A stretch of 64,000 bases of DNA from Gordionus sp. m RMFG-2023 (Eukaryota; Nematomorpha; Gordioida; Chordodea; Parachordodidae), in assembly GCF_954871325.1 (NCBI RefSeq), contig NC_088779.1:12154846-12218845 (forward strand), read 5' to 3'. A model generated the notes under the pieces. That model worked only from the letters and a program-made list of their open reading frames with translations. It did not search any database and was not told the DNA's origin. Shown here one piece after another: positions 1 to 11,993 of this stretch. The stretch's first letter is position 1. Every line of letters starts with the position of its first letter. Position numbers and translations under genes: made by a program.

Positions 1-1230
1 TTATTTTGAGTTACTCTGGATTGCGAGGAGCCATTTCATTTTCTTTAGCTCTGTCATTGATAAAAAATGAGCATTTAACCGAAGATTTAAAAAGAATGTT
101 CTTGACAACAACAATAATCATTGTATTATTTACCACATTTTTTCAAGTACATATATAAGATGATTGTTTTACGGTATATATTGTTGATTAATTTTCCTCT
201 TTGATTAAAACTTTTCCTTCCATTTTTTTTAATAATAAATTGTAGGAGATATTTTTAAAAAATAAATAAAGGGTATGACCATAAAGCCTCTTGTCGATTA
301 TTTGCGGATCAAAAAATCAGAAGATAATTCAAAATTACTTTCAGCGATAGTTTTTGGAAGGGTGAATTTATTTAATTTTGATCATATTTTTATATTTATT
401 TCAAAAATGATTTTAACTCCAGTTTTTAAAACATTTGGTAAATGGAATGGAAAGTATTGTCAGTCCACAAGAATTCTTTTTGTTTAAAGAGAAGTTACGT
501 TATATAATTTTTTTATCTTTCTTTCATTTTTTCAACATTTAGTAAATATTTTTTTTTCAATGAACAGAATGCGAAACTTTGACACTAATCAAATTAAACC
601 GATACTAATAAGAGGCACCCCTATAACAAAAGATAAAAAATTAATTGAAATCTGCCATAATTTAAATATCGATTCTTTATCGAAGCACGTGATGGAGTTT
701 GGTGGTAATCATTGTAAATTGTGTCGCCTATTTACCAAAATTGACAATTTTTACGACCCACAAAGGCATTCTTTTTCAGAAAACCGCCCTAGTAGTTTAA
801 GTCCTAAAGAAATGAGAGGAATGATGGATATTTTTCCGAGCGAGATTATAAACCAAGCTGATTTGCATCATATTTTTAAGTTCAAAAATAAAAAGGTATA
901 TAATTTCTTTTCTAATCAATTATAGTATTATAATATGTAGGTTGATATTATTTTATTTTTAGCCTCCCAGAAATAAAGCTAACAGTAGACAATTTTTGAT
1001 TGGCGAAGATTTATTTTTGAACAAATATTATAAGCCAGATGAAGAAAATGAAAGCAATTCCTTATTACAATCAAAGCGCACCTTGGGTATAATATTTTTT
1101 TTAAATTTAGAATAATTAGGACATTTAGATTCTAGTCTTGCGATAAGAAAAGGATTTAATATCCCATCTAATGTTAAGATTATCAAAACGACGCGCACCC
1201 AATCTTTACCAAAAATTCATCGTTCATCAG
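1..1230 (+). CDS. Na+/H+ exchanger (NHE/SLC9A family), 3' portion
   Basis: This is the C-terminal part of a plasma-membrane or organellar sodium/proton antiporter. Its 5' end lies outside the window. Exons read as 3-146, 272-453, 568-895, 963-1086 and 1120-1230, with matching phases and GT-AG introns of 125, 114, 67 and 33 nt. The first exon encodes the conserved SYSGLRGAISFSLALSLI segment and the TM helix after it (TIIIVLFTTFF). The second starts GMTIKPLVDYL, the usual junction between the last helix and the regulatory tail, and the third carries RNFDTNQIKPILIRG, like the NHE tail segment ending KKCLIAG or RKLLIR. The distal tail is poorly conserved and Ser/Arg-rich (TTRTQSLPKIH). If the last splice is not used, the frame runs to a stop near 1277. 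The subtype is not assignable. The family call is firm; the tail exons rest on phase agreement. Confidence 0.88.
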
Positions 1231-1927
1231 GTAAAATTTTAATTTTTTTATTTAAAGAAAATAATTTTTTTTTATAATTTTTGTTTGTTTGATTATTTAA
1301 ACTTTAAGATTGCATTACAGCGTGAACCATTTTAAGGCTTACAAAGCACGAGATAATATCATTGTTTGAATTAAGAAAGACTACGAATCATTTTAATTGC
1401 TTTAATTTAGGATAATTTTATCAAATAATCTTTATTGAAAGTTCAGAGAAAACTCTGGTTGGAGGTGTTAAAACAACCTTATATTTTATTATTTTTCTAA
1501 TCAACACTCTTTTTAATATATATTTATGTTTTGTTTCTTTTTTTTTGTTTTTACTTACTTCAAGTTTAACGCGGTAGTCTTTTTTGTTTTTTCTTTATTT
1601 TTTTTCTTTTCAAAACAACAAGTATACAAAGAAAAATTAATTAATTTTTTTTTCGTCAATTATATATTTATTTTTCACCACATCATCGTTATTCATCAAA
1701 AAAAATAATAATAATTTACACAAAAATAACAATAATTTATATAAAAAAATAATAATAATAATTTATAACAAAAAAAATATTAATTTACAAATAACCATTC
1801 CTTTTTGCGTTCATCCTTGACAGGAGGGGGGCTGACCCCTCAGCATAAATTTATACCCCTCTCATCTAATAGGAATGTTTAGTAAAATTTTGTAAAATTT
1901 ATCTGGGCATAGAGGCAATAATAGTTT

Positions 1928-2090
1928 GCTCTACTTATGCCTATCGTATTAAAATATATGATACTGATGGACATACAACAGAAAAATTTATTTTTAAAAA
2001 ATTCAAGCCATTGCTCTATTTATACCTATTATATTAAAATATGACGGACATATACAGAAAAATTTATTTTTAAAAATTCCTTAAATCCTC
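1928..2090. repeat. Tandem duplication, about 85-bp period
   Basis: A unit beginning GCTCTACTTATGCCTAT at 1928 recurs at 2013 as GCTCTATTTATACCTAT. Both run through a GAAAAATTTATTTTTAAAAA tail. Two diverged copies, noncoding. Confidence 0.7.
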
Positions 2091-5072
2091 TAATTTTTGT
2101 CCACTTCTTAACGCTGCGTTTTAAAAAGCTTTCAATGTTAAAAGATAAAAGATTGAATTCTCACTTTTAATTTATTGATGTTGTTAAAGTTACTTTTTAA
2201 GTAACTAGTTACATTCAAAGATTACAATACCCAATGCCCAAAACTTAATATAGGATTACTTTATTTTAAATGAAACTAGCTATAGTTACGCAATTCTATT
2301 AGTAACATCATAGTTGTCCTATTTTTTTTTCAAAAGATGTTGTTAATATTTAATATACATTAAACAAAGGTAGATTTAAGAAAAAACTAATATTATTTAT
2401 TGTGTTTGTATATGTCGCACGAATTTCGCAGGGGATATACTTCATAAATTCGGGTTTTTAGCATATTCTAAAAACATAAAGTGTCTATCCAACTATGTAG
2501 AAAAAAATAACTACCCTATATATATATCAAAATTTCTTCAAATATTTAAAAAGAATTTAGCGTGCTCCGTCAGAAATTTATATTGAAATCGCTGTTTAGA
2601 ATTAACGGTGTCCAATGCAATAATGTGTTACAAGCATTTATCACTTTAAAGCCTTTATTGATATAATATATAGTTTATATAGCCAATTTAACAAAAAATC
2701 AAAGAGCGTCGGATTAAATAACGTCTGAACTGGGCAATTAGTTGCTGAAGATTAGAAGGGAACTTGATGTGATGGACATTTACCAATCTTCGTACAATAA
2801 AGGCCATTCGATGGTAAATTCTTAACAGATCTCGCCTTGCTGTATGATGTTCTATTTGAATTATCTAATCTTAAGGCTTCAGAAAAGAACAATTAGTTTA
2901 CCTAAAGCTTAAAAATCAATAAAGCGAATGTAAAATCGTTACTATGCTTGGTAGGTTCTTAATCTTCTTATAATTTCTAAATGAATGTATATTTAATATT
3001 TTTAAAGAGGCACTTATTAAAATAGCTCAAGCTAGAAAAATAAATAAATTTGGATTAGTAATATTGAAGGAAAACAGAAGGCACTCTGGTATCAAACAAA
3101 ATCATTTCATTACTGACTAGACAATGTGCAAAATAGGTTAACGTGCTAATTCCAATAATTCTAACAATGAAAAATTAAAATTATTTTAAAAACCTTAATA
3201 AAGCCAAAGGCCTAGCGAACTTAAAGACTTTCAATAAAATTTATAATAATTACGTAATAGCGATTGAAGTTCAATGTATGTGGATCGCAATAAATGTGAT
3301 GAGGTAATATATTGATGGTGATAATGAAATTAGTAATAAATGCCCCCAAGATTTGAAAAAGTTTTAAAATAGTATTAACATAATTTCGTAGTTCTGCTGA
3401 ATGTGGCAACGATAACCAATCGAGGAAACGGGCTGTTAATATTTTTGAAAATATTGAAAAAAATTTGCCATGGCGAGTATTGTATTTTTTCCCCACTTTT
3501 GTGAGATCTCTTCTGATTCATGCATTGTATTATAATTATTTATATATATCTAAAATACCACATTTTTTATGCAATTTGCAACATTAATATTTTAAAATAT
3601 TCCAATTTTTAACTTTCTAAATAGCTATTATATAATGATTTTCAAAAAAAATTCTCAAACTAGTTATATTTAAGTTCTTCAAGAAAAGGTTGGTCCATTC
3701 CGACGGCATAGGCGAGCAGGGCAACAGTCCATGGCAACCGTTATTTGACTATTTTATGGGCATTCAAATTTTGTTTCTTGTTTAATTTCATAAAAAAAAA
3801 TGCAAATTTATTATATTTTACTATTAAAATGGTCAATGGAAAAAATGGTTGTATTTAGCAGAAATCATAATCTAAACGAAACATATGTAAAGCCAATAAT
3901 GAAAAAATAGTTTCTTATATGCCAAAATCTTAAAAAAATAAATATAATTATTTTATAATTTTTTAAAAAATAATAAGGTTTGACATATCAAGCCATATCT
4001 TATTAAAACAAAAAAATTAATCTATTTTTAGTTATTGAAATTATCTTTTTACCTTAAAAATATTTTTTTTACAAGATAAATGATAGGAAAAAATATAATA
4101 GATTTATATCAATTAGATGGACTATATTTTATTAATTTTTACAAGACTGGTTAATGAAATAGTCTAGGAGTCACTCTTTGGATATTAGGATTAAAGGGTT
4201 CAAAAAAATTTTTTACAATTATTTTCAAAATTACCTTTTTATAGTGGTATAAAAAGAAATATTCAAAATTTTGAGGGGGGTCTTAAAATTTTTCAGGGGG
4301 TTAGAGCCCCTACTCCTTCCTCCTAGTGGCGCTACTGTTAGTTTTCCTTGAGGATAAAAAAATATTTACATTATATTTATTTAATACATAAGCTTTATGG
4401 GTGGGTATTTTAAATTGCCCTCATCTAAATTGAGTTATTTTTTTGTTTTTAATGATTATTTGATAAGCTGTGATTAATATTATTTTTTTAATATGCGTTA
4501 CTCATATTTATGATTAAAATTTACCATATTACATGCAGCTTTTCTCAGAATACGAAATTATTTTAAATATGGTTTTTTAAAGGGCCCTCAAGGTTTTTGA
4601 TCCGGGCAGTCAAAAGTCTCGGCACGGTACTGAGAAAAGGTAAACAGTTACATTAACACCCTACTTATAACGTTATAAGCATTTAGGCAGCGTTAGATGA
4701 ATCAGGTCTTTCAATATGAATGAATAGGACATACTATCATTACAAATTTATAGCTGAATATTACTTCATTCATATTGTATAATTCATATATTAGTCAAAA
4801 AAATTGGCCACCTCTATACCCCTTCTCCTTTTTTAAAGATTTCTGCTTACACCACTGGGTATATAGTTCGTTAATGTTTTTACACCTTTAGAAGATTCTA
4901 AAATATTTTTATACCATTAGGAATTTGTATTTCTTATTTTTTTTCTTTCTTTATTTAAATTTATAACGAGCCCGATCCATAAAAATTTTTTTTAAAATAA
5001 AATGTAAGTTTCTCTATGGCTCAAAATATTTTTTTTTACTGTAATAAATTATTAAAATCAGTTATACCCACC
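2091..5072. other. AT-rich intergenic or intronic stretch, no gene recognised
   Basis: No recognisable gene. A minus-strand open frame at 3221-3496 (91 codons) and a slightly GC-richer stretch at 2690-2880 are the only coding-like patches; neither matches a family I know. GC-rich blips at 4276-4330 (GGGGG and CCCCT runs) resemble worn transposon ends. Confidence 0.5.
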
Positions 5073-5675
5073 TAGGGTTAACTCGGGTTTATTCCCGGAA
5101 TTTTTGGGAATCTATGGGAATATTTACTGGAAATTTATTGAAAGAAAATAATCCTAATTTTTGAAAAAAATTAAAATCCCTTTTATAAATAATCATGAAT
5201 AGTTTCTTACATTCATTCAAATTTTTTGTTTCCTAACTCTAATAACAAATATATTTTCTTTGACAATACAACTTTTCCCAAAATAGATTACTTATACCTA
5301 AGTATGATTTAATTACACTAAAAAGGTTAAAGCCTAGTTTTTCTTGAATAATTATGAATAGCTTGGATGCATTCATTCATTCACATGGGATCTCAATAAT
5401 AGTCTTTTTCTATTACTGATTTTTTAAATTTAGATGGTTTGATTATTCGAAACTTAGGCAATATCGAGCCAAGGATGGTTTTTAAATAAACTCATTTGGG
5501 CTGGAGTGAGATGAAATTGAGTTTTGATAATGTATTTAACTAAACAATTGATATATATTATTACAATTTAAGAAGTATTATTAATTCCCATACATTTCCC
5601 TCAATTCCCATAAATTCTCATGTGAAGTTATCGCCATTAAAATTCTCGAAAATTTTTCAGGCTTATACTTACCCT
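5073..5675. mobile_element. Possible hAT-like MITE, worn
   Basis: The left edge reads TAGGGTTAACTCGGGTTTAT and the reverse complement of the right edge reads CAGGGTAAGTATAAGCCTGA. These are imperfect inverted ends of the YAGGG type common in hAT elements. Both interiors next to the ends contain repeated TGGGAA/TTCCCA words. No clear 8-bp target-site duplication is visible, so this is tentative. Confidence 0.35.
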
Positions 5676-6111
5676 GTATATATACTTTTTAAAATTATAC
5701 AAATTGAATCTATATTTTATTTATTAAAACTTTTTCTGTTGTAGCCCACTAACAATCAGAGTCGGCGTTTAAAATGTTTGTTATTCGCATAATAACGATC
5801 TAATAAATTACAAGTGAATCTATCATAAAAAATCTATAGGAATAATTAAAAGGTTTTTTATTAGGTTTGAACAGCCTCCTGACAAAAATGCAAATTTTTT
5901 ATATATAAGTTCTAATTATTCAATAAAAATTTATATTTCTTCCTATAAATTACTTTATTAGAAAAAGATTAAAAATAACACTTTACTTGTGGCTTATATT
6001 TTCTATAAAAAAAGGGCGTAATAATGTATAGCATTGAGCTTTATTGATTTTTTACGTATATTCATAAAATATTAGATCGCGTCGTAAATGGTACTTATAT
6101 ACAAAACATAT

Positions 6112-6250
6112 AGTCAGGTTGGTGTGGCGTTTGTGAGTCGGGAATTTCGGACATCACTTTCGGCTCAGATCTGGGATCGAATCTCAAAAGGATCGACTTT
6201 TTTCTGAAGCTAACTAGGTGGTTTGTCCGCTATGGGGTATGATATATAGC
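6112..6250 (+). repeat. tRNA-derived SINE, copy 1
   Basis: A box-A-like block (TGGCGTTTGTGAG, near 6125) is followed about 45 bp later by a box-B-like block (GGGATCGAATCTC, near 6172). This is the spacing of an internal RNA polymerase III promoter from a tRNA head. The body then runs to a tail, GCTATGGGGTATGATATATA, ending near 6249. The same body and tail recur inverted at 6941-7060, which identifies a family rather than a chance match. The tRNA part does not fold into a clean cloverleaf by eye, so it is not called as a tRNA gene. Confidence 0.65.
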
Positions 6251-6940
6251 AGATAGGAAATATCCCAGTTTTTAGAACTTTGCACCATCAAATAATCAAG
6301 TCTTGAAAGATGTTGCAAATTATATGATTTCTATTATAGATAACCAGGAAACACTTACCTAATGCGTAATTGCCAATAATTAAATGATAAAATCGTAGAC
6401 ACATTGATGCCTACTGGTGTAACGCCCATAATAAATGAAGCCCTGTATTTATTTTTCTCCATCGAAAGATTTAGGAAGAGAGAAACACTTTTAGGTAATT
6501 ATTTCTCCATAAACTTTATTGGAAGTCTTTGGAATTTTATTGGAAGTCTTTGGATCCACTTATTGCAGACCTTTGGTTTTATTACGTTTTTTTTAAATAA
6601 TAGTTTTTCACCTTTTTTTAAATTATTAAAATGCCTTTCTCCTAAAAATTACATTATTATTAACTTTTACTTATTTTTTATTAAAATTAATATTTATGGG
6701 AAGATGGGTGAAGGGGGGAAATTATTTATAAGTTTACAATCGGAGTTATTGTATACTTCCCTTTTTAGCAATAGCGGTAGCGCGCTCCATGTTGGAGAAT
6801 AGCTAAATATCGCGTTGCTTCTCAAATTTAAAATTTTGTGCAAAATTACTAAAATTTATTTAATTTTAAAATTATAATATTTGTATTTAATTTATTTATA
6901 ATTTATATTAACGAACTCACGTTGTCGCTTTCGACAATTT

Positions 6941-7060
6941 ATATATTATACCCCGTAGCAAGATACCAACTATTTGGTTTAAGGAAAAAACTTGGTCTTT
7001 ACTGGATTCGAGCTCAGAACTATTAAGTGATACACGCACTCATCGACTAGGCTACAGATG
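6941..7060 (-). repeat. tRNA-derived SINE, copy 2 (inverted)
   Basis: Read on the minus strand, it starts with TAGCCTAGTCGATGAG (box A) and AGCTCGAATCC (box B). It continues through a body with a run of T (AAGTTTTTTCC) to the tail GCTACGGGGTATAATATATA. The body and tail match copy 1 at 6112-6250, with the tRNA-like head more intact here. Two copies in opposite orientation lie about 700 bp apart. Confidence 0.65.
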
Positions 7061-9599
7061 TTCTCTAAAGCAATAATTATTTTTGTATTTAACAATAAGA
7101 TTATAACGCTGTCAAATATTTTAATAAAAATTTTTAAAAAACTAATAATTTTTAGCACTATGTATAATTACCCATTTAAAATCAAAATTCCACTAATAGA
7201 CATGGAATATAATTTCGAGATCGATGATAAAAATCAACTAGAAAATGATATTCTGCAATTTCCATCTCCCATATTGAATATTTTAAGCTTAATAAAAAAA
7301 ATAGTAAAAGATTAAAATGTAGATGCTTAATACATAGAGCATATTATCTTATCAACAAAAAAATATTCATAAACTTCAATAAAATTATTACCTGCTGTTT
7401 TAAATTTGGAATGTTCATCTATATGCCTAAAATTTTACAGATTAAAAAATACCTAGATTTGGTGTATTAGGAGCTATATCCAACATATCAAATATTACCC
7501 AGTTTAAAGTGGCTAGCCCTAGAACATAAAATCAATGTGTTTCACGAAAATTAGTTAATAAAGTCATAATCTATTTTATAATTGTTACAGTTCAGCCAAT
7601 TTCCTTTGTCGATAATTTATCAACCTGATTATATTATCTTATGACATCTAGATATCTTGCTGGAACAGTTATGGCAAGAATTTTGTATAATTTTCAAGAA
7701 ATTAAAAAGTCCTTTATTAGATCTATCAGATGTCGCTTTCGTCTGTACAACAGCAGACTGTAGGAAGTTAAATAGAACGTAAATTAAAGTATATAAGTTC
7801 TCATCTTTTAACTTCCAAAGAGAAAATGATAATGGTAACGTTGACTCATTATTTTTCCATCAAGAATTTTAGATAAAAAATACGTTTGACGCATTTTTTA
7901 AATCGCTCAAATAAAGATTTTTGACAATTTCTTTCATATAAAAATTAAATACCGTATTGTCCTCAAGTGCTACTGTTGAGTAATTATTTAGTAAAACAAA
8001 GCTTAGTCACTTTCTCGGGGATGATAATACAAAAATAATTTTATTAATAAAATGCAATAAAAATAAATAAAGCATATGATTTACATTTCTATTCATATTT
8101 TTGTAACAAGAGTATTTTTTTTTAATATATTTTTTTATCTATCCATCCTATTTTCCGGTTCATCTTTTTGGAAGAATATAACCTAACAAATGAAATGGAA
8201 TTTTGATGTCTATAGATTCTAATATTCTTAACTCATTCCTTATCATGACTATTCATGAATAATAAACAAATAAGATTTATATGCCTTATATATTTATTTA
8301 TTTAAATTACAATATCGGAAAGGGTAAGTTCCATTCATTTAGTAAAATACAACTGGGTACAAGGTTTGTTGGTATCCTTGAGAAAAAAAATCGGCATAAT
8401 TTTATGAAGGGTGGGCCTTCATAAAATTCACTTTCGCTCATTTTGGGCAGGTCTATGATCAACGTGCTAGATAAGATAAGATTTTTGTAACAATATTATT
8501 TATATTGAATTTGAAATGTGGACATAAATTAGATACATAAATAAATAAAAGTTATTTTTTCAAAAGTAGCTTAGCCTCTATTCTTTAAAAGGGTAGCTAA
8601 TAGAGCGCTAATTTCAATCAGGGTGTTCCCTGGTGCAATGTATTTTGTTACTTATTGATGTTTACCCTATGTATGCGACGCCCTAAGTGTTTGGTGGCCA
8701 TATTTTTGTATGACTGTTTAGTTAAAGCTGTATAGCCAGCTAAACAATCGGCTGTTTAGTATTAAGTCGAACAAGGACACATGTTATTCATGAAATTGAA
8801 ATTTCCATTCACTCCACCTAAATAAAGGTCATTTTGAAAACTTTGAAAGTTGCACTTAATTAATTGATATAAAAATCATAATGATAGAACTAATTGTATA
8901 TATTTGTATAATAAGAATTAACATACTACTTTGGGGAAGATTATAATTATGATGTCAGTTGAATAGTTTTTGGCTTAAACATTCCAAAATAGTTTAGTAC
9001 TAGATAAATTCACTCATCCCTTTTAAAACACTATATAAATAATATTAGTTGGGCAGGTTTTATAAAAAAAGAATCTATATAGATACTTTATATTGAATCT
9101 CTTTCTAAATAAGAATATCTTCGATAAATATTTTTATGCAAATTTTATCTATTCCTTTTGCACAATAAGCGCTAAAGTTGATGAGAACAAGATAATCCCG
9201 GTTCATAAATAAATCAATATCATTGCTTTTCCACCCAACTTCATGAAGTGGGAATAAGGATATATACAAACCAACCAACAGAATTATCATATAATATTGA
9301 TTGTTTCAAAGAGCTGATATAAATGACATCAAATATTATTTTATTCCTCAAGAGGAATCATCCTGAATGTTTAGAAATTTTAAGATTGAAAACAAATCAA
9401 GAAAACTAACCCCCCCCTCTCAAATAAGAGTCTTCAAAGAATTATTCCAATTAACGAAAACACTAGCAAATCTATGATATTTTGAGGACTATAATAAAAT
9501 TTACTTAAAATATCATTTATATAAATATAAAATAAATACTAACAAATCGAAACTACACATGAATATTTGGATATTAAGTATTAGGGGTCAAAGCCCAAC
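7061..9599. other. AT-rich noncoding stretch
   Basis: No recognisable gene, RNA or complete element. The open frames at 7058-7315 (+) and 9105-9290 (-) are short and match no family I know. Confidence 0.5.
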
Positions 9600-11244
9600 C
9601 AGGGCCGTAGCAGGAGTTTTCAGCAAGGGGGCCAACTGTTTTTTTTTTGGGTGGGGGGCAATATTTTTTCAAATAAAACAATTAGGCATATGGAAATTTT
9701 TTGCTATTTTAAAAAATTTGTAAACGACAATTTTTATTTCAACTTTAACATAAATGAATTAAAAGCTAAATTTTGTATTTTTTTTCCCATAATTCAGTAA
9801 TACTCAATTTTGTTTGCGTTGATCTTTCATCAAATATCTAATGTTCGATAAAACTCTTTTTAGTGTATAGAATGAGGCCTCAGAAAGCCGTTGATACATG
9901 ATGATGATTGCTGAGTAGCATTTGTACGATTCTTTAAAAGCAATATATTTTTTATATATAATATTTACGATATTTTCAAAATTATGTTTCTTTAATTTCT
10001 GCAACTAATAATCCTTTTGCTATTAATATTTCATGATGTAACATTTACATATTTAAGTTTGATGAATCAAGATAGATTTTTATCTGATATGAAATAATCA
10101 GGGTCAAAGGGGAGGGCATTAAAACATGATAGAAGATTATAATCATCTTGTGTAAAAAAACGATCTATAAAGTATCAATAATTTAATAATTCATTTTTAA
10201 AGAACTTTAATTGAACCTTTTTATAATCAAATTGCAATTTGATATCGATTAAAAATCTTGAAGATTTGAGTTTTACGTACCCTTGATGATTTTTGAGGGA
10301 TAAGATTAAATTCTGATATAAGTTTCTCATCTTAATTCTTATCAAATCAAAAGAATTATTGCTTCTTTGTTTTTTTAATATGTTAATTGTGGAATCAATA
10401 CAATTTTCAGCATCCACTATATTAGTACCTACAGACTATAGATATTTAGTCGATTAATTATTATTAATACCTCATAAATTAAAATGACAAATAAAATATA
10501 ATTTATATTAATGGATTGAGATAGAAAACCAGAGGCTTCAACTGAATCATGAGTGGAAATCCCTATAGATTTCTATTAGGAAAGTAAAATAATGCTTTCC
10601 CAATAGCCTCAAAATTCTTATAAATAATACGATATGTTTTTAAATGGCCAGTCCACCTCTGTTTTAAAGGTTCTTAAGAGTATGTCCTGTATATTTACAG
10701 GATATGCACGCCTAAAAAAATTATCAATGTATTAGATAAATTAAAAAATTAGAAATGATAACAATATTATTATACCAATTTTGAACCACAAGATGCAACT
10801 TGTGGTTGTAGCATTATATATAAAGCACTTTTTTATTAATTTTTTTGAGGCAGATTTTGTACTCCTCCATTTTGGCCACACATGAGGTTTACTAATCATA
10901 TGGCTAGCTTATTATATTCGATGAATGAATATTTAATTCATTAATTTACTTTAAAATATAATTAGTAATGAATTCAACCAAAAGACATTGTAAATTATAG
11001 ATTCCTATTAAATTTTCTTAGATTTCTCCATAAAAAACATAATGTAATGAATAATTCTGCTCACGTTTTCACAACTTGTTTATTAATTTGTAAATTAAAT
11101 AAATAATATTTTTCCAAAAATTTTGCATAATCATTAATGGTAAATTAAAATTTAATAACTAAATAAATTTTTTTATTTGAGGGATGCAAATTCTTTTGGG
11201 GGAGCCTGTTCATGCCCCCCCCCCCTCCCATGGCTACAGCTCTG
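9600..11244 (-). mobile_element. hAT DNA transposon (1,645 bp) with exact ends
   Basis: The terminal inverted repeat is CAGGGCCGTAGC at 9600 and CAGAGCTGTAGC as the reverse complement ending at 11244. It is flanked by an 8-bp target-site duplication with one mismatch (AGCCCAAC at 9592-9599, AGCCCAGC at 11245-11252), as hAT superfamily insertions leave. Just inside both ends are G/C homopolymer runs. The minus strand holds transposase remnants: 10175-10417 (DAENCIDSTINILKKQRSN, like the central hAT region) and 9804-10004 (ASFYTLKRVLSNIRYLMKD, like the C-terminal dimerisation segment SFSxLKRIKxYLRS). The element is shorter than an autonomous hAT and the coding parts are interrupted, so it is defective. 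Confidence 0.85.
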
Positions 11245-11676
11245 AGCCCAGCCATCTTTGGTTGTTTAATAATTTTTGCACAAGTTGCCTGCCTTATTAA
11301 AATTTTTGCCAGGTCAGGACCATTGTAATTTTTTTTAATTTACCCAACTAGGCCCCATTAAAATTTTACAAAAAGTCAATCTTGGCCCATTAAGATTTTA
11401 TAAAAAATCCACCCAAGCCCATTATTTTACAAATTTTTTGGCAATCATTTTAATACCAATTTTCCCAGTGTCAATTATGGCTATATTTCTCCATCTACAA
11501 CCTTTTTAAAATAAATCAATTGTTTGATATCTGTATTGTGCTCTTTATGTTTTTAAATAGGCCCAAATATACATTCAAAATAGGAGCAAATCCTTTTATC
11601 TTATTTAAACAAATGAAAATGTATCGTAAAATAAAATATTAACTAGTTATATTTAATAAATATTTTTTGTTTTTAG

Positions 11677-11861
11677 CCACCAATCCATTAACTATTGCTG
11701 AATTAACACTCCCATGGAAAACACCTACTAAAGTTCCAGTCAAAATGCCAAGCCCTACTAGAGTGCCTGATAATTTGATCATTCCAGAAAAAATGCATAG
11801 CCCAACTAGAATTCCTAGTATAGTGGAAAGTTATAATATTCATGTCAACAAAAAAAGATAA
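11677..11861 (+). CDS. Terminal coding exon, Pro/Thr/Ser-rich; possibly the NHE tail
   Basis: A TTTTTAG acceptor is followed by 61 codons ending in TAA. The peptide (TNPLTIAELTLPW, then KMPSPTRVP and KMHSPTRIPS) holds two near-repeats of a basic SPTR-P motif that looks like kinase-target tail sequence. It starts in phase 1 (G plus CC), matching the phase-1 donor after 1230 of the exchanger gene on the same strand, with no better candidate between. A polyadenylation signal AATAAA lies at 11900-11905. I recognise no domain. Membership in the exchanger gene is inference. Confidence 0.6.
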
Positions 11862-11899
11862 ATAATTGCAATATGGAATTATGTAAATTATATATTTTT

Positions 11900-11905
11900 A
11901 ATAAA
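11900..11905 (+). terminator. Polyadenylation signal AATAAA after the 11677 exon
   Basis: AATAAA lies 39 nt past the stop codon ending at 11861. Such hexamers are common in AT-rich DNA; the position is what supports it. Confidence 0.45.
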
Positions 11906-11940
11906 ATGGCGTTTATAAGTAAAAACCATACAAGCTTGTG

Positions 11941-11946
11941 TTTATT
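11941..11946 (-). terminator. Polyadenylation signal for the C18orf32 homologue
   Basis: TTTATT on the plus strand is AATAAA on the minus strand, about 47 nt past the stop codon at 11994. The convergent genes at 11861 and 11994 thus have interleaved 3' ends. Confidence 0.4.
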
Positions 11947-11993
11947 TCATTTTCTATATTATATATATTTACTCTTTGTAACTATATATTGCT

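Larger units (their letters stand above)
1231..11676 (+). other. Possible 10.4-kb terminal intron of the NHE gene
   Basis: A GTAAAA donor follows 1230 (phase 1), and a TTTTAG acceptor precedes 11677 in the same phase. No convincing plus-strand coding exon lies between. The stretch is AT-rich debris: an 85-bp tandem duplication at 1928-2090, a possible hAT-like MITE at 5073-5675, two SINEs and one hAT element. The linkage is inferred from phase and orientation only; the downstream exon could belong to another gene. Confidence 0.4.

Noticed and set aside
3221-3496. 91-codon minus-strand frame (LDWLSLPHSAELRNYVN)
   Set aside because: Slightly protein-like, and vaguely similar to frames near 42460, but no family, start context or partner exons. 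Left unassigned.
6120-6190. A functional tRNA gene
   Set aside because: Boxes A and B are present, but no clean cloverleaf or anticodon stem, and the tail is shared with a second copy. It is a SINE.
6404-6802. 132-codon plus-strand open frame
   Set aside because: Very Phe/Ile/Leu-rich, with an internal duplication (FIGSLWNFIGSLW) caused by a short DNA repeat, and no family resemblance. Best explained as a chance frame in AT-rich DNA.
11205-11235. Long C run read as a regulatory or G-quadruplex site
   Set aside because: It sits just inside the hAT end at 11244, where G/C runs occur in several related edges. No independent support for a regulatory role.
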